A stretch of 64,000 bases of DNA from Ruminococcus albus AD2013 (GCF_000526775.1 NZ_JAGS01000001.1:992001-1056000); one strand, 5' to 3'; positions 8,721 through 17,601 are shown, counted from the stretch's first letter. Numbers and translations are program-made. Notes: generated by a model not told the origin, from the letters alone.

Positions 8721-8751
8721 AAAAAGCTCCGCCTTATTGGGACGGAGCTTT
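8721..8751 (-). terminator. Terminator upstream of comFC
   Basis: Inverted repeat AAAGCTCCG/CGGAGCTTT (8723-8731, 8743-8751), followed on the minus strand by TTTTT. It ends transcription from the 448-aa gene. Confidence 0.75.
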
Positions 8752-8843
8752 GTTAGTACAATAACTATAGTATTTCCTGCGCTAGCATAATTCGGAATGC
8801 TGACGCTGAAATACAATTCAGTTTGCTATAAGAAACCGGTATA

Positions 8844-10190
8844 TTACAGATATGTACCGTAATCAGCATTCTCCTTGTTGATAGCCTCGATCTCCTCATT
8901 GATATCGCTGACTACCTTGCCTGCCTTGTCCTTCTCGTCGATAAGAACAAGCAGTTTAGCCTGCATTTCCTCGATCTCCTTCTTCATCATTTCGACCTTG
9001 GTGTTGCAATCGAAAGCATCGTTCTCTGCATCAGTCTTTTTAGACTTCAGCTCCTCGATCTTCTTGTTATTTGCCGCAATCTGTTCCTGTGCAAACTGCT
9101 TCATCTTTTCCAATGCGCTCATGCCCGGATAAACCTCCTTCACTTCCTTGGAAACAACTTCCTCGGTATTATTTTCATATCCGATCTCAGGGATATCTTC
9201 AACTGGCTCAGGTGCCTTTACAAGTTCCTTTTCAAGCTCTTCAAGGCTTACCGATTCGATAGATGGGATCTCAAGTATCTCATCCATAGCAGGATCTTCA
9301 GGCACATTATCTACAAGGCTTACCTTGTGATCTTCAGCGGGTGCACCGCTTTCGTTATCGTCATCGTCAGGCAGCAGGCTGACCTTATGCTCTTCAACTT
9401 CTTTTTCAATGATAGGAGGAAGATTTGCTTCTTCAACAACCTTTCTGAGAAGCTCTGCCTCATCGATAGTTTCTGTGGATGTCTCAGCCTTTACTGTCTC
9501 TTCTGCAGCCTGAACCGGTTCTTCCACAGGCTTTTCTTCTGCTGCAGGCTCATTATTTACAAGACCGTAAGAAGCAGAAACAGGCTTGGGATCATCACGC
9601 TTTGAATACGCAGGCGGAGTGTATTTAGGTCTTACAGGCTTAGCGATCTGTTCGCCTTCAAGTCCTGTTGCAAAATTACTGAACTTATTATCTTCATTAT
9701 CAGAAGTCTTAGCGGGAGCAGGTTCAGCTTTTTTATGGGCTTCGACCCTTCTGAAATGCTCGTCCATGACATCGCGTACCGCGAGGATATCAGCTTTGTC
9801 CTTATTGAAAAATTCTGCGATATCGTTTACACTTCTGCCATCTTTGAGCATCTTTGCTATGCCCTCTGTATGCTTGTCGAGAAATCCCTCGTCGTCCATG
9901 TCAAGGTTTACTGTTATCTTAACAGGATGGTCGTCATTCTTGGAATTTCTTTTCAGAAATCCAACACCGGGGAACTTAGCCTTCTGACCTTTTTCATTTT
10001 CCTCGGTAATAGAATGATCCACCTTGGGCTGAACATAGCTTTTATACTCAGGAAAATACTTCTCTACTATACCAATAACGTTCGCCTTTGGGATATTATT
10101 CATCGATCTTGATATTTCATCAAAACTATAACCCTCTTTATACAAACGAACGATCTTTTCATTAGTGCTTTCTTCCTTCTTCTTAGCCAA
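8844..10190 (-). CDS. Acidic HTH/coiled-coil protein of unknown function
   Basis: Not recognised as a named family. From the preferred TTG start at 10190 (GGAAGGA about 10 nt upstream; product reads MAKKKEESTNEK, 448 aa) the protein has two short helix-turn-helix-like segments: IVRLYKEGYSFDEISRSMNN near residue 15 and IAKMLKDGRSVNDIAEFFNK near residue 110. A long, acidic, Pro/Glu-rich and probably disordered middle follows, holding two copies of an EEHKVSL/EDHKVSL phrase. The last 90 residues are strongly coiled-coil. Upstream in-frame ATGs at 10253 and 10208 are alternatives. Possible roles include nucleoid or cell-cycle factor, but nothing proves it. Confidence 0.7.
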   Translation of the reverse strand: MAKKKEESTNEKIVRLYKEGYSFDEISRSMNNIPKANVIGIVEKYFPEYKSYVQPKVDHSITEENEKGQKAKFPGVGFLKRNSKNDDHPVKITVNLDMDDEGFLDKHTEGIAKMLKDGRSVNDIAEFFNKDKADILAVRDVMDEHFRRVEAHKKAEPAPAKTSDNEDNKFSNFATGLEGEQIAKPVRPKYTPPAYSKRDDPKPVSASYGLVNNEPAAEEKPVEEPVQAAEETVKAETSTETIDEAELLRKVVEEANLPPIIEKEVEEHKVSLLPDDDDNESGAPAEDHKVSLVDNVPEDPAMDEILEIPSIESVSLEELEKELVKAPEPVEDIPEIGYENNTEEVVSKEVKEVYPGMSALEKMKQFAQEQIAANNKKIEELKSKKTDAENDAFDCNTKVEMMKKEIEEMQAKLLVLIDEKDKAGKVVSDINEEIEAINKENADYGTYL

Positions 10191-10280
10191 ATTAATCAAT
10201 CCTTCCATGCATATTCCGGTATCAAGCTGTAAAACAGCTATTTGAAAATACATCAGACACCGTTTTTATCGCTCTTATAT

Positions 10281-10309
10281 ATTATACAATATTCGAATTA
10301 AAATGTCAA
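10281..10309 (-). promoter_or_regulatory. Promoter of the HTH/coiled-coil gene
   Basis: Minus-strand TTGACA (10304-10309), 17 bp, TATAAT (10281-10286): a near-consensus promoter, suggesting strong expression. Confidence 0.8.
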
Positions 10310-10408
10310 TACAATTTGTCGAAATTCTCTACAATATTTTAATATTTTTCTTGGTGGAATATTTTCATAATTGTCAGAAACATGATATTAACATTTTACA
10401 AAACTCAA

Positions 10409-11020
10409 TTATGCCATTCGTGCATTTTTTACAAAGGCTAATATCTTGTTTCTGTCCTTTCCGATACCAACGTCTTTCTCAACTCCCGATGAAACATCGA
10501 CACAGTCGGGTCTTACACGTCTTACGGCATCAAAAACATTTTCTGGATCAAGTCCTCCTGCCAGTATGAACATTTTACCATCGCGGGGAATATCGTCCAG
10601 AAGTTTCCAATCGAAACATTTTCCGCTTCCGTACTCCGCAGCATCAAAAACATAGCCGCAGACCTTATCCAGCTTTGAATATTTTTCAAGCATATCGATA
10701 TCCGTCACGTTGAATGCTTTAACTATCGGTATAGCGGAAGCCTCATATGCTTCATCGGAAAGTTTCCCGTGCACCTGAAGTATATCAAATCCTGCTTCGC
10801 TTATCTCCCTGACCTGCTCTGCATCCGGGGATACCGTCACCGCATATTTTTTTACGTTATCTGACAGCGCACTCATTATCTCCTTTGCCTGTGAGATGCT
10901 GACGTTTCTCTTGCTTTTCGGGAAAAACAGCACCATTCCTGCCATATCAGCTCCGCTTTCAGAAACGTTAACAGCGTCCTCGGCAGATACAAGCCCGCAT
11001 ATTTTTATCTTAACTGACAA
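10409..11020 (-). CDS. trpF: Phosphoribosylanthranilate isomerase
   Basis: Third step of tryptophan synthesis, converting phosphoribosylanthranilate to CdRP. The beta/alpha-barrel signatures are KICGL at the N-terminus (catalytic Cys), LQVHG in the middle, AGGLDPENV late, and VDVSSGVE near the end. The 203-aa length is normal. The start is a TTG at 11020 with GGTGA 5 nt upstream; no in-frame ATG fits. No other trp gene is adjacent, so trpF is solitary here and the rest of the pathway must lie elsewhere. Confidence 0.92.
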   Translation of the reverse strand: MSVKIKICGLVSAEDAVNVSESGADMAGMVLFFPKSKRNVSISQAKEIMSALSDNVKKYAVTVSPDAEQVREISEAGFDILQVHGKLSDEAYEASAIPIVKAFNVTDIDMLEKYSKLDKVCGYVFDAAEYGSGKCFDWKLLDDIPRDGKMFILAGGLDPENVFDAVRRVRPDCVDVSSGVEKDVGIGKDRNKILAFVKNARMA

Positions 11021-11433
11021 TTATATCACCATCCATAGATATTTGGTTCATTCTTCGTTAATTATTATAGCATATTTATTTTTTTTATTCAAGGTCAGTT
11101 TGGTGGTTTATTCAATTCCATAATTTAACATTTTGTAAACTGTAATTTCTCTTAACTTGCTAATCGTCTGCTTTATATAACAAATTATTAACTAAATTTA
11201 ATTTTAATTAGTCTATGTTTAAATTTATACATTTGCCAATATTAGTCAGCTTCAATGACATTTCTTTGTCTGAACAGTAAAATAGTTTGCCTAAATTAAG
11301 CTTCTCATTGTGACATTCTTAGAACTTTTAACATAAGACTTGATTTTTACGTGCTTTCCTGTATAATGGTATTAAAGATTGGGTTTGTTACCGATAAAGT
11401 ATTATTGTTTGATATTAATATCGGGGTGGTAAT
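11021..11433. other. AT-rich intergenic region with the downstream promoter
   Basis: Apart from the promoter at 11340-11367, I see only AT-rich sequence and no coding frame or strong hairpin. Confidence 0.4.
11340..11367 (+). promoter_or_regulatory. Promoter of the GGDEF/EAL gene
   Basis: TTGATT (11340-11345), 16 bp, TATAAT (11362-11367). Confidence 0.65.
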
Positions 11434-13083
11434 TTGAACGAAAAATTTAAACTTATAAAGCAGTCCTTCAAAATGCTTGAGGGTCTGTCTGTGTTTGATG
11501 AGGAGGTCATTCGCGAAGCTGTAAAGCCTATAGCCGAAGTTTACGGTGCTGCGGCGATCATGCTGGAGATCCCTTTCAGGTCCAACAAGCAGATCTTCTA
11601 TCTATACGGCGATAATTCTGTTGATATCGTCGGCAAACAGATCTTCACCTACGAAGGCAGGCGGAGAGCGGGCGTAAGGACTGTCATTACATGGATAAGC
11701 AGCGGTACAATATGGGACGATGAAGATCTTGAAGACCTTGATTTCATCAGCACCACTGCCTGCACGCTGTCTGAGAAATTAAGGCTGGATGCCATGGCAA
11801 ACAGCTATTATTATATCGATACCGTCACAGGTGTCAGCAATAACAATGGTCTTGGCAGATTTGTCAGCAAGCTTATACGACGCGGGATATTCCATCAGTA
11901 CGGCTGTGCACTTCTGGATATAATCGGGTTCAGCTATGTAAACAAAAAGGTTGGCTTCCGTACAGGAACAAAAGTCATTAAACAGTATGCATCTAAGCTG
12001 AAAGAAATATTTGGCGCTGATGAACTTGTTGCCCGCCCCGGGGGAGATAATTTTATTATCATATTCAAAAAATCGAATATCGACAAGCTGACCAATCTGG
12101 TCAGTGGAATTGATGTTAAGGCTAGAGTCAATTCTGCAACCATGAGGTTCACCCTAACTGCAAGAGCAGGTATATACATGGTGAATTCTCCTGACCAGAC
12201 TTTTGATAATGTAGTATCCTACCTTTCCACTAGCCTCAACTACGCCAAAAGCTATTCACGTACGAACGTTGTCTATTATAATAAGGACGTTGAACACAAA
12301 GTCATAGAACACAAGGAGTTCTGCCAGAAGTTCAAAAATGCTATCGACAAGAACGAGTTCTATGTGCTGTATCAGCCTAAGGTATACACCAAAAATAATA
12401 CCCTTTACGGTGCTGAAGCCTTAGTCAGATGGAACAACGACGGCAAAGTGATCTACCCGGGAGATTTCGTTGAGATATTTGAAAAAGAACATCTGATATC
12501 AGCACTTGATTTCTACGTTCTTGAACAGACCTGCCGTGATATGCGCAGTTGGTTGGATAACGGTCTTGAACCTGTTACGGTATCCGTAAACTTCTCTAAT
12601 GATCATCTCGGCGATGATGAACTTGTTGACCGTATAATTGCAATAGTCGATAAATACGGCATCGATCATCATCTCATCGAGATCGAGATGACTGAGACTG
12701 TAGATGTTTACGAGATAAACCGTCTTCTTACCTACGTCAATGGTCTTCATAAGAACGGTTTTACTGTGGCGATAGATGATTTTGGCATCGGCTATTCTTC
12801 ATTGCTTATGCTCCAGAATATCTCTGTGGATGTTCTGAAGATCGACAAGGCTTTTATTGCCGAACTCACAGGTGATGCAGAAAAGCGTGAGAATATCATT
12901 CTTCGCCATATAATAAATATGGCAGAGGAATTAGGTGTGGAGATAGTTGCCGAGGGCGTAGAGACCGATGAACAGCGCAGCAACCTTACAGATATGCACT
13001 GCCATCGGATTCAGGGTTATTTCTATGATAAGCCGCTTTTTACCGATGCTTTCCGCTTGAGATTATCCGCAAAAACATACTGA
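11434..13083 (+). CDS. c-di-GMP phosphodiesterase with degenerate GGDEF and intact EAL domain
   Basis: A 549-aa protein starting at TTG 11434 behind GGGGTGGT. The N-terminal 120 residues look like a GAF-type sensor. The GGDEF domain (about 125-290) has GGDNF in place of GGDEF near residue 201, so cyclase activity is doubtful. The EAL domain (about 300-545) has the expected residues: AEALVRW, the Asn in SVNFSND, EMTET, DDFGIGYSS, LKIDKAF and AEGVET. The likely net activity is breakdown of cyclic di-GMP, possibly regulated by GTP at the GGDEF domain. No membrane segments seen. Monocistronic. Confidence 0.88.
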   Translation: MNEKFKLIKQSFKMLEGLSVFDEEVIREAVKPIAEVYGAAAIMLEIPFRSNKQIFYLYGDNSVDIVGKQIFTYEGRRRAGVRTVITWISSGTIWDDEDLEDLDFISTTACTLSEKLRLDAMANSYYYIDTVTGVSNNNGLGRFVSKLIRRGIFHQYGCALLDIIGFSYVNKKVGFRTGTKVIKQYASKLKEIFGADELVARPGGDNFIIIFKKSNIDKLTNLVSGIDVKARVNSATMRFTLTARAGIYMVNSPDQTFDNVVSYLSTSLNYAKSYSRTNVVYYNKDVEHKVIEHKEFCQKFKNAIDKNEFYVLYQPKVYTKNNTLYGAEALVRWNNDGKVIYPGDFVEIFEKEHLISALDFYVLEQTCRDMRSWLDNGLEPVTVSVNFSNDHLGDDELVDRIIAIVDKYGIDHHLIEIEMTETVDVYEINRLLTYVNGLHKNGFTVAIDDFGIGYSSLLMLQNISVDVLKIDKAFIAELTGDAEKRENIILRHIINMAEELGVEIVAEGVETDEQRSNLTDMHCHRIQGYFYDKPLFTDAFRLRLSAKTY

Positions 13084-13085
13084 AA

Positions 13086-13120
13086 AAAACGGAGCGTTAT
13101 TCAAATGAACGCTCCGTTTT
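13086..13120 (+). terminator. Bidirectional terminator
   Basis: AAAACGGAGCGTT/AACGCTCCGTTTT (13086-13097 with 13108-13120) between converging genes, with A and T tracts on both sides. Confidence 0.85.
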
Positions 13121-13528
13121 CTATTCCTTGAATTCTAATTTGTAAAGATCGGCTATCGGTATTCGTGAGCCGTCAGTAAAAACAACAGTATTTTCATAAC
13201 TGTCGATGATGCGCACTGCTCCCCTTTTTACATTATAACTTCCGCCCACTTTTCGTTTGTCGGGCAGAAAGTATACAGCTATTATCTCGGGTCTTTCGGA
13301 CAATTCTTCCATAAGCCTGCAAAGCTGAGAATTCAGCCTGTTGATATCGTCCTCGTCAAGCACATGCCGACAGTCCGTGTACCGTGCAGTCTCACTTACC
13401 GCATCATCATAACCGGTCAACGCCGCAAATGGCGCAAACTGTGCGGCACGGTCATGCCTTGACATACACGGAAAATCGTCATAATAGGGTCGGTCCATAT
13501 CCTTTATATCACTGTAATCATGAAACAT
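13121..13528 (-). CDS. YolD-like protein linked to the Y-family polymerase
   Basis: A 135-aa protein with the YolD-type N-terminal signature MSRHDRAAQFAPFAAL followed by TGYDDAV. YolD-like proteins are commonly encoded next to error-prone UmuC/DinB-type polymerases in Firmicutes and are thought to play a UmuD-like accessory role; that role is inferred from context. The ATG at 13528 has AAGGTGATGAT upstream, only 12 bp after the polymerase stop, so the two are cotranscribed and SOS-regulated together. Confidence 0.8.
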   Translation of the reverse strand: MFHDYSDIKDMDRPYYDDFPCMSRHDRAAQFAPFAALTGYDDAVSETARYTDCRHVLDEDDINRLNSQLCRLMEELSERPEIIAVYFLPDKRKVGGSYNVKRGAVRIIDSYENTVVFTDGSRIPIADLYKLEFKE

Positions 13529-13540
13529 ATCATCACCTTT

Positions 13541-15034
13541 TTACGCCCTGTGTCCGCCGATAGTTCCGTTCCTCTCGCGTGCAGTGCCACCTTCAAGGTA
13601 ATTGAAGCCCCGAAGCACTGCGTTCTTACCATATCGGTGCTTGATCTTCAGCATAGCCTGCTGTATGGCTTTTTCTTTGTGATAAGCTTTTTCGCGCTCC
13701 TCACTCTCCTGCTGAGTCGAAGCTATCGTGAATATATCCAACTGTTCGCACATCTCGTATTCAGAGGCTTCTTCCTCGTATATCAGATCGCAGGCGGCAA
13801 TGTTCAGCCTGCGGAAAAGAAGTCTGCTGTCAGCTATCCGCTCAAAAACTTCTGTAACCGCCGCAGTTATCTCCTTTGAAGATGCAGTGTGCCGTCTGAG
13901 ATTAACAGTACCCCGTGAATGTTTCGGTATCGCACGACCGTAATGGTCGCATACTACCTCGCCATCATAATTTCTGCCAGAAAGACTTTCCCTGTCATAA
14001 CCCAGCATCAGCACCAGCTGATCTGTTACCAGCCTTTTTTCTGCCAGATCAAGGGAAAGAGCATCAGCCATCTCACGTATTATTATGTGAGCGTCCTTAT
14101 ACTCCGTGGGCTTTTGCAGTACCTGCCCCGCTGAGAGACTTTTCGTTTCGGGACGGTATGCCTTGACATCAGCCATCGTAGTAGGCTCGATCCCCCATGC
14201 ATGATCTATCAGAAGCTCCGCATTTTTTCCCAGCTCCCTGTAAATATTGCCTATCCGCCATCTGTCCAGTGAATGTCTTGCTATATCGCCCATAGTCCTT
14301 ATCCCCAGCTTTTCAAGACGCTTTGCGATACCTCCGCCGACACGCCAGAAATCTGTTATCGGTGTATGTTCCCACAGCTTTTCACGGTAAAGTTTTTCAT
14401 CAAGATAAGCTATCCGCACGCCGTACTTATCCGCAGGTATATGCTTTGCAACTATATCCATAGCTACCTTGCAGAGGTACATATTAGTACCGATGCCCGC
14501 CGTAGCGGTTATCTTTGTTTCCGAAAGAACATCGCGCACCAGCATAGCGGCAAATTCACAGGGAGATACACCGTATGTCGCCAGATAACCGGTAGCATCA
14601 ATAAATACCTCGTCTATCGAATACGCAAAAATATCCTCCGGTGCAACATACCTGAGATATATCCCGTATATCTTCGCGCTTACCTCCATATACTTCGCCA
14701 TATGCGGCGGTGCGATGATATAGCTGAGTTCCAGTGTCGGGTCGGCTTTCAGTTCCCTGTCAGAATCCGAACTTCCCGAAAATCCTCTGCTTTGAAGCTT
14801 GTTCCTGCGGATACTGTTTATCCCCTTGACCTTTTCCACAACTTCAAAAAGTCTTGCCCTGCCCGAAATCCCGTAAGCTTTCAACGACGGTGTAACCGCC
14901 AGACAGATAGTTTTCTCTGTACGAGTTGGGTCAGCCACGACCAGATTAGTATCCAGAGGGTCACGTCCACGTTGAACACATTCTACTGATGCATAAAAAG
15001 ATTTAAGGTCTATCGCCACATATATCCTTTCCAT
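13541..15034 (-). CDS. Y-family translesion DNA polymerase (UmuC-like)
   Basis: A 497-aa error-prone polymerase. The catalytic palm shows AIDLKSFYASVE at the N-terminus (first metal-binding Asp), the steric-gate region, and YSIDEVFID near residue 140 (second carboxylates). An RVGGGIAKRLEKLGI helix-hairpin-helix follows, then the little-finger domain. The start at 15034 has GGTGGTGAG upstream; an in-frame frame extension to 15055 lacks support. Three LexA-like boxes precede it, with one inside the promoter spacer, so it should be induced by DNA damage. Forms an operon with the YolD-like gene. Confidence 0.9.
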   Translation of the reverse strand: MERIYVAIDLKSFYASVECVQRGRDPLDTNLVVADPTRTEKTICLAVTPSLKAYGISGRARLFEVVEKVKGINSIRRNKLQSRGFSGSSDSDRELKADPTLELSYIIAPPHMAKYMEVSAKIYGIYLRYVAPEDIFAYSIDEVFIDATGYLATYGVSPCEFAAMLVRDVLSETKITATAGIGTNMYLCKVAMDIVAKHIPADKYGVRIAYLDEKLYREKLWEHTPITDFWRVGGGIAKRLEKLGIRTMGDIARHSLDRWRIGNIYRELGKNAELLIDHAWGIEPTTMADVKAYRPETKSLSAGQVLQKPTEYKDAHIIIREMADALSLDLAEKRLVTDQLVLMLGYDRESLSGRNYDGEVVCDHYGRAIPKHSRGTVNLRRHTASSKEITAAVTEVFERIADSRLLFRRLNIAACDLIYEEEASEYEMCEQLDIFTIASTQQESEEREKAYHKEKAIQQAMLKIKHRYGKNAVLRGFNYLEGGTARERNGTIGGHRA

Positions 15035-15050
15035 AAGCTCACCACCTTTT

Positions 15051-15122
15051 CGCACATTTGTTTGTATTTATATTCTATCATACATTTGTTCGATTGTCAA
15101 TAGCTTTACGAAAATTTGTTCG
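15051..15122 (-). promoter_or_regulatory. Three LexA-like SOS boxes
   Basis: Minus-strand sites at 15109-15122 (CGAACAAATTTTCG), 15079-15092 (CGAACAAATGTATG) and 15051-15064 (CAAACAAATGTGCG). Each resembles the Gram-positive LexA palindrome CGAACNNNNGTTCG, with starts 28 and 30 bp apart. The central box lies within the spacer of the promoter and the others flank it. LexA identity is inference from the motif and from the SOS-type gene downstream. Confidence 0.75.
15072..15100 (-). promoter_or_regulatory. Promoter of the polymerase-YolD operon
   Basis: Minus-strand TTGACA (15095-15100), 17 bp, TAGAAT (15072-15077). Confidence 0.8.
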
Positions 15123-15135
15123 ATTAAAAAATCAC

Positions 15136-15209
15136 AAAAAAAACAGACAGCAAAAACTGTCTGCATAAAAAATCAAGGCAGATACTTCACACGAAGCATC
15201 TGCCTTGAT
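15136..15209 (-). terminator. Two tandem terminators after the amidase gene
   Basis: The first stem is ATCAAGGCAGAT/ATCTGCCTTGAT (15172-15183, 15198-15209) followed by six T residues. The second is CAGACAG/CTGTCTG (15144-15150, 15157-15163) followed by eight T residues, all read on the minus strand. The doubled stop insulates the SOS operon promoter. Confidence 0.85.
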
Positions 15210-15221
15210 ACAGGAAAATTA

Positions 15222-16337
15222 TTATTCTGTCATCATAGGGTCAGTGTAGTAACCCATGCCGTCCTCTGTAAGAACACTTTCGTCCGTTTCAGTTTCAGGG
15301 TCGCTATAACTCTGATAATCATCATATTGATATTCGGTGTCATCAGTATATTCCGACTGACTGCTGTCATCGCTCTCCGAGCTCTCGTCGGGTTCGCTTT
15401 CGGTCTCTGTCGGTTTCTCAACAGGTGCCGGCTTGTTGGATAACAGCTGACCTTCTAACAATCTTGCACCGTTTTCATCGGTAACACCCAATTCGTTTGC
15501 ACCGTTTATTATCGCATTTCCGATAGCCCTGGCATAAGGTTCAAGACTAGCTTCCAGAAGCTGATTATCGATACTGCTTGTAAGATAACCCATATCCAGC
15601 AGAACACTGGGCATGACTGTAAGCTGATTTATCTTGTAGTTAGAGGTGTTATCATTGGGATATCCCGCACGAACTCCCCTGTTTTCCGATATGCCGACAT
15701 CCTGCAACCTAGCCATTATCTTCTCTGCGAAAAGTTTGTCTGCTTCGGGCTTTGAAGTGTGTATCCATGCTTCAAAACCGTGGGTATCGCTGCCCTCTAT
15801 TTCAGAGCTGCTGCGGTGTATCGAAACAAACAGATCAGCACCGTTATCATTGGCGATCTTGCATCTTTCCTCAACGCTGATATATCTGTCATCTGTCCTC
15901 GTCATAATGACCTTGACACCGCAGCTCTCAAGATATTCTTTCAGCGCTTCGGCGATCTTCAGGGTATCATTCTTTTCAAGCCTGTCATCTTCACCTAAAG
16001 TGCCTTTATCAAAACCACCGTGTGCGGCATCTATGCATACTGTCAGCTCGATACCGTCATAAACTACATCATTCTCCTTGTTTTCAGGAGCTGCGTAGTA
16101 ATCATCGCCTTTTTTATCAGCCGATGATGTAACAGCAGACTTCGCATCATTGCCTTTTTTTGACTTTCCCGAAACAGCACCAGCGATCTTGACGATACCA
16201 ACTATCGCAATGATAAGCACGACCGCCGCAATACTTATCCTGCCCCAGTATACCTTGACCTTTTTCTTCTTGTTTTTATTTTTACGCGGCATACGACCGT
16301 ATACCTGGTAAAACTCTTCATCTGACATTTTATACAT
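15222..16337 (-). CDS. N-acetylmuramoyl-L-alanine amidase (Amidase_3), membrane-anchored
   Basis: A 371-aa protein with a basic cytosolic head, one transmembrane helix (about residues 35-55), an Amidase_3 domain (about 95-285) and an acidic Ser/Glu/Asp-rich tail. Zinc ligands are visible: His in DAAHGG, Glu in LEKNDTL and His in SIHRSS. Where family members have the catalytic Glu (VExGFLSN), this one reads LLDMGYLTS, an Asp. The family cuts the MurNAc-L-Ala bond of peptidoglycan. The start at 16337 gives 8 nt spacing after GGGGAG; the ATG at 16343 would be too close. Confidence 0.85.
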   Translation of the reverse strand: MYKMSDEEFYQVYGRMPRKNKNKKKKVKVYWGRISIAAVVLIIAIVGIVKIAGAVSGKSKKGNDAKSAVTSSADKKGDDYYAAPENKENDVVYDGIELTVCIDAAHGGFDKGTLGEDDRLEKNDTLKIAEALKEYLESCGVKVIMTRTDDRYISVEERCKIANDNGADLFVSIHRSSSEIEGSDTHGFEAWIHTSKPEADKLFAEKIMARLQDVGISENRGVRAGYPNDNTSNYKINQLTVMPSVLLDMGYLTSSIDNQLLEASLEPYARAIGNAIINGANELGVTDENGARLLEGQLLSNKPAPVEKPTETESEPDESSESDDSSQSEYTDDTEYQYDDYQSYSDPETETDESVLTEDGMGYYTDPMMTE

Positions 16338-16369
16338 GGACATTGCTCCCCGTTATAGGCGGAAAACTT

Positions 16370-17458
16370 TTATTCCACCAGTGTTCTCTCGTCACAGTAT
16401 TCACATTCAAGCATTGTGCCGTCGCCCCTGAAATAGTGAGGCAGATAAGTTTCCTTATGGGTTATGCACAAGGGGTTCGAGCATTTCTGATGCTCATGGA
16501 CCTTACCTGTGATGAGTGGTACCTTCATACTGTTCTCTTCGAGCATAGTGAGTATCAGTGCCATTCGGATATACATACCGTACTTAGCCTGCTTGAAATA
16601 CATAGCTCTCGGGTCATCATCAACTTCGATAGCTATCTCATCAACTCTGGGCAGCGGGTGAAGAACTATCATGCTGTCCTTAGCCTTAGCCATCTTCTTT
16701 TTATCGAGTATGTAATGACCTTTCTGCTTTTCATATTCCTCGGGACTAGCAAATCTCTCGCGCTGTATCCTGGTCATATAAAGCACATCCAGCATACCGA
16801 CTGCATCATCAAGAGAAGATACTTCCTTGTAAAGATGACCGCCTGCTGAAAGGACATCTTTGATGTAAGCCGGCAGAGCGAGCTCGGGAGTTGATATCAG
16901 CACAAAGCTGGTTCCCTTGAAGCAGGACATAGCCTTTATCAGCGAATGTACTGTTCTGCCGTTTTTAAGGTCTCCGCAAAGACCGATGCAAAGTCCTTCA
17001 AGTGAACCTTTTTCCTCTTTCAAGGTCAGCAGGTCGGTAAGAGTTTGAGTAGGATGAAGATGTCCGCCGTCTCCTGCATTTATAACAGGACAATCAGCTG
17101 TCAATGCTGCTGCCTTTACAGAACCAGCAACAGGGTGTCTCATTACCATTATGTCTGCATAGCCTGAAACTATCTTTGTGGTATCCTTGATGTTCTCGCC
17201 TTTAGCGACTGAAGAAGTCGCGGGGTTGTCAAAGCCGATTATAGTTCCGCCCAGCCTTAGCATAGCAGTCTGAAAAGACATCTGCGTTCTGGTAGACGGT
17301 TCATAGAACAGCGTACCCATTATCTTGCCCTTGCAGCTTTCAGCATAAGCAGAGGGATCAGCCATTATCTTGTGGGCTCTGTCCAGCAGATTTTCCCACC
17401 AGCTAACAGAGTAATCATTAAGGTCGATAAGGTTGAGGTTGTTGTAAAGATTTGCCAT
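16370..17458 (-). CDS. pyrB: Aspartate carbamoyltransferase with C-terminal PyrI-like zinc module
   Basis: Catalyses the first committed step of pyrimidine synthesis. The catalytic chain has FYEPSTRTQMSF (carbamoyl-phosphate loop), MRHPVAGS, the HPTQTLTDLLT motif and the LHPLPR loop. After about residue 310 comes a stretch like the zinc domain of the regulatory chain PyrI: CSNPLC, a 20-residue gap, then CEYC (C-x4-C...C-x2-C). The allosteric N-terminal domain of PyrI is absent. Start ATG 17458 follows AAAGGAAG; 362 aa. It has its own promoter and no other pyr gene nearby. Confidence 0.93.
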   Translation of the reverse strand: MANLYNNLNLIDLNDYSVSWWENLLDRAHKIMADPSAYAESCKGKIMGTLFYEPSTRTQMSFQTAMLRLGGTIIGFDNPATSSVAKGENIKDTTKIVSGYADIMVMRHPVAGSVKAAALTADCPVINAGDGGHLHPTQTLTDLLTLKEEKGSLEGLCIGLCGDLKNGRTVHSLIKAMSCFKGTSFVLISTPELALPAYIKDVLSAGGHLYKEVSSLDDAVGMLDVLYMTRIQRERFASPEEYEKQKGHYILDKKKMAKAKDSMIVLHPLPRVDEIAIEVDDDPRAMYFKQAKYGMYIRMALILTMLEENSMKVPLITGKVHEHQKCSNPLCITHKETYLPHYFRGDGTMLECEYCDERTLVE

Positions 17459-17510
17459 AAATAAACTTCCTTTCAGCACAAAACATACCCTTAAAACATC
17501 ATACAGATAT

Positions 17511-17539
17511 ATTATAACACATCTTGGCAGAAAAGTAAA
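17511..17539 (-). promoter_or_regulatory. Promoter of pyrB
   Basis: Minus-strand TTTACT (17534-17539), 17 bp, TATAAT (17511-17516). The roughly 45-nt leader shows no obvious PyrR attenuator. Confidence 0.65.
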
Positions 17540-17601
17540 GACACAGCAAATAATTTCCCGCCTGTTACTAAAAAAATCAGGATAGTACGTATCTGATGGT
17601 A

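Noticed and set aside
14273..14989. Plus-strand frame of 238 codons opposite the Y-family polymerase
   Set aside because: Shadow of a clearly conserved gene.
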